Source of the DNA: Collinsella sp. AF02-46-1
Lineage (GTDB): Bacteria > Actinomycetota > Coriobacteriia > Coriobacteriales > Coriobacteriaceae
NCBI GenBank assembly: GCA_934876235.1
Contig: CAKXKM010000011.1
Location: 1 to 27,179, forward strand
Direction of reading: 5' to 3'
Length of the DNA stretch: 27,179 nt
Shown: positions 23,306 to 27,179 of the stretch, piece after piece
Numbering within the stretch: position 1 is the stretch's first letter
Layout of the letters: each line of letters starts with the position of its first letter
Notes under the pieces: model-generated
What the model was told of the DNA's origin: nothing
The model's input: the letters and a program-made list of their open reading frames with translations, nothing else
Database searches by the model: none
Program-made: the position numbers and the translations under genes

Positions 23306-23386
23306 CATCAAACCCTCTGTTTGCGGCCGGCCCAGCTTGGGTATAGGACGCACTGTGACAATAATGAAAGTCGGAAGGATTCGGTC

Positions 23387-24535
23387 GTGTCGGAAAATAG
23401 GGATTACTACGAGGTACTTGGCGTCGACAAGGATGCCGACGCGCGGACGATTAAGCGTGCGTTTCTAAAGAAGGCCCGTACCGTACATCCGGATGTTTCG
23501 GACGACCCCGAGGCCGAGGCCAAGTTCAAGGAGCTCAACGAGGCCTATTCCGTTCTTTCCGATGAGCAGAAGCGTGCTAACTACGACCGTTACGGCACCG
23601 CGGACGGCCCCGGTGGTTCGGGCTATGTCGACATCAACGATATCTTTGGTGGCATGGGCATGGACGACCTGTTCTCGTCGTTTTTTGGCGGCGGTGCCGG
23701 CGGTGGCGCCCGCAGCCGTCGTGAGCGTCGTCGCGGACGTGACATGGCCATCTCGCTTTCGGTGACGCTCGAGGAGGCGGCGCTCGGCTGCAAAAAGACG
23801 ATCAGCTATGATCGCCTTGCTCCCTGCGAGGACTGCAACGGTACCGGTAGGGCCGAGGGTGCACAGGAAAAGCAATGCAGTCGCTGCCACGGTACGGGCT
23901 ACGTCACGACGGTTCAGCGATCGTTTTTGGGCCAGGTTCAGTCTTCCTCGCCTTGCCCCGACTGCCATGGCGAGGGCACGGTTATCGACCATCCCTGCGA
24001 GACCTGCGACGGTCAGGGCCGCACGCCTTCGCACGAAAAGATCGACATCGATATTCCCGCCGGCGTTTCGACCGGTCGCCAGCTGCGTGTGAGCGGCTTT
24101 GGCGAGGCCGGCCTTCGCGGCGAGCCTTCGGGCGACCTGATCGTCAACGTGCGTGTCGCCGATCACGAGCGCTTTAAGCGCAATGGCGACGACCTGTACC
24201 TGGTGAGCGATATCTCCATCGCGCAGGCCGCGCTCGGCTGCGAGATCGAGGTCGAGGGCATTATGCCCGACGAGGTCGTCAAGGTGTGCGTCCCCGCCGG
24301 CACGCAGTATGGCGACACCGTCAGCGTCAACAACTTCGGCATGCCGCGCATCGGCGGTGGCGGCTCGCGCGGTCGTCTGGTCGTGCAGCTGCGCGTGGTC
24401 GTTCCCACGAACCTTTCCAACAAGCAGCGCGAGCTGCTCCGCGCTTTTGCCGACGAGATGGGCGATGACGTCGCTTCCGGTAAGAAGTCGGTGACCGATC
24501 GCATCAAGAGCGCCCTCGACGATATCCTCGATTAA
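23387..24535 (+). CDS. dnaJ: Chaperone protein DnaJ (type I Hsp40)
   Basis: The 382-residue canonical DnaJ has a J domain with HPD at 34-36 and a Gly-rich segment (85-108). Four zinc-finger CxxC pairs follow (C147/C150, C164/C167, C190/C193, C204/C207). Both client-binding domains are complete (IDIPAGVSTGRQLRVSG; GDDLYLVSDISIAQAALGCEIEVEG). It delivers unfolded proteins to DnaK. GTG 23387 is chosen because GGAAGGA lies upstream and homology starts at NRDYYEVLG. A weak GGGTATAGG -10 candidate is at 23339-23347. No dnaK, grpE or hrcA is adjacent. The stop TAA overlaps the SD of mtaB. Confidence 0.95.
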   Translation: MSENRDYYEVLGVDKDADARTIKRAFLKKARTVHPDVSDDPEAEAKFKELNEAYSVLSDEQKRANYDRYGTADGPGGSGYVDINDIFGGMGMDDLFSSFFGGGAGGGARSRRERRRGRDMAISLSVTLEEAALGCKKTISYDRLAPCEDCNGTGRAEGAQEKQCSRCHGTGYVTTVQRSFLGQVQSSSPCPDCHGEGTVIDHPCETCDGQGRTPSHEKIDIDIPAGVSTGRQLRVSGFGEAGLRGEPSGDLIVNVRVADHERFKRNGDDLYLVSDISIAQAALGCEIEVEGIMPDEVVKVCVPAGTQYGDTVSVNNFGMPRIGGGGSRGRLVVQLRVVVPTNLSNKQRELLRAFADEMGDDVASGKKSVTDRIKSALDDILD

Positions 24536-24544
24536 GGAGCCCGC

Positions 24545-25837
24545 TTGCTCGCACCCCATATTTCCGTCATCAACCTTGGCTGCCGCGTCAACCGTGTTGA
24601 GTCCGACCGTATCACTGCCGATCTTATGCGCCAGGGCTTTGCGATGGTGGAGCCCCAGGATGCCGACCTGATCGTCATCAATACCTGCGCTGTGACGGGC
24701 GAGGCCGAGGCTAAGACCCGCAAGGCCGTCCGTCATGCGCTGTCATATCCAGGTGAGCCCTACGTGGTCGTGACCGGCTGCGTCGTCAACTTGCATCCCG
24801 AAGAGCTCCTAGAGCTTTCGGACCGCGTGATTGCCGAGCCGTCGAAAATCGACGTCGCCGAGCGTGTCTGCGAGGTGCTGGGTGTCGAATCCGATAGTGT
24901 GGCCGCCTGCAGCGACAGCGATGTGGTCGACGCTCTGGGTCGCTCGCGTCTGGGTGTGAAGATCCAAGACGGCTGCAATCACCGCTGCACGTATTGCATC
25001 GTGTGGAAGGCGCGCGGCCCCGAGCGCTCCGTGCCCGTCGAGTCCGTGCTCGAGCAAGTACGCGAGGCCCAGGAGGCCGGTGTGCCCGAGGTGGTGCTGA
25101 CTGGCGTGAACCTGGGAGCCTATGACGGCAAGAGCGCGACCGACGAGCATGTCGAGATCGATGAGCTGCTCGAGGCCATCATGGAGCGCACGACTATTGC
25201 GCATGTGCGCATTTCCTCGGTCGAACCCATGGATATCTCTGAGCGCCTGCTTAAGGTTATGGCGCGCTATCCGCAGCGTATTGCCCCGTTTTTGCACCTG
25301 CCCGTGCAGTCCGGCTGTACGGCAACCTTGCATCGCATGGGTCGTCCCTATAGTGCGGAGTCCTTTGAGGACACGGTGCGTATGATTCGCGCCAACTTGC
25401 CCCAGGCGTCTCTTTCGTGCGACGTCATCGTCGGTTTTCCTGGTGAGACGGACGAGGAGTTCGAGGAGTCGCTGGCGCTGTGCCGCCGTGTGGGTTTCTC
25501 ACGTATGCACGTGTTCCGCTACAGCAAGCGTCCCGGTACCCTTGCTGCCGACATGCCCGACCAGGTGCCGCCCGAGGTTATGGCCGAGCGCAGCCGCCGT
25601 ATGCGAGCCGCGGCGCAGGAGCTCGCTATTGCCGATGCTCGTCGTCGCGTGGGCACCGTCGAGCGTGCCGTGCTCGAGTATGGTGACAACCTGACGCTCG
25701 GCTCGTTCCATCATGCCCGTCTTGACGATACCTGTGGACTTACAGCCCCGTGCCTGCTCGATGTTGCTATCATCGGAGTCGATGATTCCGGCTTGGTCCA
25801 TGCGCGCAGGGAGGTCCATGGAAGCCTCGAAGATTAG
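24545..25837 (+). CDS. mtaB: tRNA threonylcarbamoyladenosine methylthiotransferase (MtaB type)
   Basis: The 430-residue radical SAM methylthiotransferase converts t6A37 to ms2t6A37 in tRNA. The N-terminal UPF0004 domain has C13 (NLGCRVN), C48 (NTCAVT) and C79 (VTGCVV) for the auxiliary cluster. The radical SAM motif is C144-x3-C148-x2-C151 in DGCNHRCTYCIVWKARG. Later signatures are VLTGVNLGAYDG, LHLPVQSGC and VGFPGETDEEF. The TTG start at 24545 follows AAGGAG that overlaps the dnaJ stop. The MtaB rather than MiaB assignment rests on the LGCRVN form and the dnaJ-mtaB neighbourhood. It overlaps phoH by 20 bases. Confidence 0.9.
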   Translation: MLAPHISVINLGCRVNRVESDRITADLMRQGFAMVEPQDADLIVINTCAVTGEAEAKTRKAVRHALSYPGEPYVVVTGCVVNLHPEELLELSDRVIAEPSKIDVAERVCEVLGVESDSVAACSDSDVVDALGRSRLGVKIQDGCNHRCTYCIVWKARGPERSVPVESVLEQVREAQEAGVPEVVLTGVNLGAYDGKSATDEHVEIDELLEAIMERTTIAHVRISSVEPMDISERLLKVMARYPQRIAPFLHLPVQSGCTATLHRMGRPYSAESFEDTVRMIRANLPQASLSCDVIVGFPGETDEEFEESLALCRRVGFSRMHVFRYSKRPGTLAADMPDQVPPEVMAERSRRMRAAAQELAIADARRRVGTVERAVLEYGDNLTLGSFHHARLDDTCGLTAPCLLDVAIIGVDDSGLVHARREVHGSLED

Positions 25838-26804
25838 ACTTACCGTTCCCGAGGGAATTGATCCCTCGCGCGTTTTGGGCGTCGGCGACGGCGTCCTTCG
25901 TGCGCTCGAGAGCTTGGTTCGCGCTCACGTGGTCGCCCGTGGCGATAGCATCGCCGTGAGCGGTGACCCGGATGAGGTCGAACTCGTGGCGCGTTATTTT
26001 GAACACGCTTTTCGCGAGGCGGCGGCCGGTCGTACCCTGTCTGCCGACGATGTCTCGCGTTGCCTGGCCGTCTTGCGCGACGGCGAGCATGAGGCCACAT
26101 CGCTTCGCGATGACGTGCTGCTTTCATACCGCGGTCGCGTCATTCGTCCCAAGACGCTTGGGCAAAAGCGCTATGTGGATGCCATTCGCTCGCATACCAT
26201 CACCTTTGGCTTGGGTCCTGCCGGTACCGGTAAGACCTATCTGGCCATGGCGCTCGCTGTTGCCGCGCTCAAGCGCCATGAGGTGGGCCGTTTGATCTTG
26301 ACGCGTCCGGTTGTCGAAGCAGGGGAGAACCTGGGCTTTTTGCCTGGCACCCTCGAGGAAAAGATCGATCCGTACATGCGTCCGCTCTACGACGCCCTTT
26401 TTGACATGATGGATCGCGAGCGCACCGATGAGCTTATGGAGCGCGGCGTGATCGAGATCGCCCCGCTTGCCTACATGCGCGGTCGTACGCTGAGCGATGC
26501 TTTCGTGGTGCTCGACGAGGCGCAAAATACCACGCCCGAGCAGATGAAGATGTTCCTGACGCGTCTAGGTTTTAATTCCAAGTTTGTGATTACCGGCGAC
26601 CTGAGCCAGCGTGACCTGGTGGGTCGTCGCGGCGGTCTTGCCGATGCCGAAAGGATTCTGGGTCGCGTCGACGATGTGGCGTTTTCTCACCTGGAGCGCG
26701 CCGATGTGGTGCGCCATGCCCTGGTGGGTCGTATCGTCGAGGCATACGATGCTTATGATGACGTGCGTGAGCAGCGCTCGCGCGACCGAAAGGAGTCCCG
26801 TTGA
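25818..26804 (+). CDS. phoH: PhoH family ATPase (PhoH-like, paired with YbeY)
   Basis: The 328-residue P-loop ATPase has Walker A GPAGTGKT at 133-140 and Walker B VVLDEAQ at 230-236. The PhoH core LTRPVVEAGENLGFLPGTLEEKIDPY and FVITGDLSQRDL is present. The N-terminal KH-like region (about 5-70) fits an RNA-linked role. The family is thought to act as an RNA helicase or ATPase with YbeY, and the order phoH-ybeY here supports that. ATG 25818 has GGGAGG upstream and lies within the end of mtaB; a longer in-frame start at 25713 is inside mtaB and not homologous. Its stop overlaps the ybeY start as TTGA. Confidence 0.93.
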   Translation: MEASKIRLTVPEGIDPSRVLGVGDGVLRALESLVRAHVVARGDSIAVSGDPDEVELVARYFEHAFREAAAGRTLSADDVSRCLAVLRDGEHEATSLRDDVLLSYRGRVIRPKTLGQKRYVDAIRSHTITFGLGPAGTGKTYLAMALAVAALKRHEVGRLILTRPVVEAGENLGFLPGTLEEKIDPYMRPLYDALFDMMDRERTDELMERGVIEIAPLAYMRGRTLSDAFVVLDEAQNTTPEQMKMFLTRLGFNSKFVITGDLSQRDLVGRRGGLADAERILGRVDDVAFSHLERADVVRHALVGRIVEAYDAYDDVREQRSRDRKESR

Positions 26805-27179
26805 GTGTATTGATCAGCAACGATGCCGAGCTCGATACGCTGCTCGACGCGCAGGAGGTGGAGCACATTTGCGAGGTTGTGCTTGCCGCCGAGGACGTTG
26901 AACGTGAAGTCGAGATTTCCCTTTCGTATGTCGACGAGGACGAGATGCACGAGCTCAACCACGAGTGGCGTGGCATCGACCGCACCACCGATGTGCTCTC
27001 GTTTGAATGCGACTCGGCCTTTGACGAGGATATTCCCGCCGACGAGACGCTCGAGCTCGGCGATATCATCTTGGCCCCGCAGGTCATTGCCCGTCAGGCC
27101 CCCGGCTTTGGCAATAGCCCTGCCGACGAGTGCCGCCTGATGCTCGTACACGGCATGCTGCACCTGCTGGGGTATGACC
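26801..27179 (+). CDS. ybeY: Endoribonuclease YbeY, 3'-truncated by window edge
   Basis: The visible 126 codons begin at TTG 26801, preceded by AAAGGAG (26788-26794) and overlapping the phoH stop. The sequence shows LNHEWRGIDRTTDVLSFE (YbeY uses LNxxxRxxxxxTDVLSF), then LGDIILAPQ and the metal-binding start HGMLHLLGYD. The last histidines of the H-G-x-L-H-L-x-G-Y-D-H motif lie just past the window. YbeY acts in 16S rRNA 3'-end maturation and ribosome quality control. The C-terminus is missing only because of the window boundary. Confidence 0.93.
   Translation, partial: MSVLISNDAELDTLLDAQEVEHICEVVLAAEDVEREVEISLSYVDEDEMHELNHEWRGIDRTTDVLSFECDSAFDEDIPADETLELGDIILAPQVIARQAPGFGNSPADECRLMLVHGMLHLLGYD

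Overview
The window looks like chromosome of a high-GC anaerobic actinobacterium, most likely class Coriobacteriia and close to Collinsella. This is inferred from the actinobacterial-type integration host factor (mihF) beside gmk and rpoZ, a fermentative AdhE, strong G/C third-position codon use, and frequent GTG/TTG starts. No tRNA, rRNA, CRISPR array or prophage is visible.

Layout. (1) 1-4901 is mainly minus strand: a kinase of the choline kinase/aminoglycoside phosphotransferase fold (cut by the left edge), then adhE with a two-part palindromic operator-like site upstream, and finally rpmB. Between adhE and rpmB sits a plus-strand RAYT/IS200-like transposase element (3542-4604) bounded by 51-bp inverted repeats. 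Its gene carries an in-frame TGA and its leader can hide the ribosome binding site. (2) 5189-10676 is the pyrimidine operon pyrR-pyrB-pyrC-pyrK-pyrD-pyrF, preceded by a leader with alternative antiterminator and terminator hairpins. (3) 10864-13371 holds mihF-gmk-rpoZ-thiI, ended by a terminator. (4) 13542-16511 holds comEA and a comEC that is broken by a frame change. (5) 16520-18023 holds holA and rpsT, with a strong terminator. (6) 18036-27179 holds lepA-dusB-hemW-dnaJ-like-dnaJ-mtaB-phoH-ybeY; ybeY runs off the right edge.

How the genes work together. The pyr cluster makes UMP from carbamoyl phosphate, apart from the carAB and pyrE steps, which are not in the window, and PyrR probably controls it through the leader. 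The lepA-to-ybeY block resembles the translation and protein-quality block of many Gram-positive genomes, but hrcA, grpE and dnaK are absent between hemW and dnaJ. In their place is a DnaJ-like protein that has a J domain and zinc fingers but ends in membrane segments instead of the usual client-binding domains.

The most interesting points are this membrane-anchored DnaJ-like protein beside a canonical DnaJ, the transposase with a nonsense codon inside its HUH region and an SD-sequestering leader, the split comEC, the pyr attenuator, the structured pyrF-mihF spacer, a probable leaderless lepA, and a recurring extended -10 promoter pattern.
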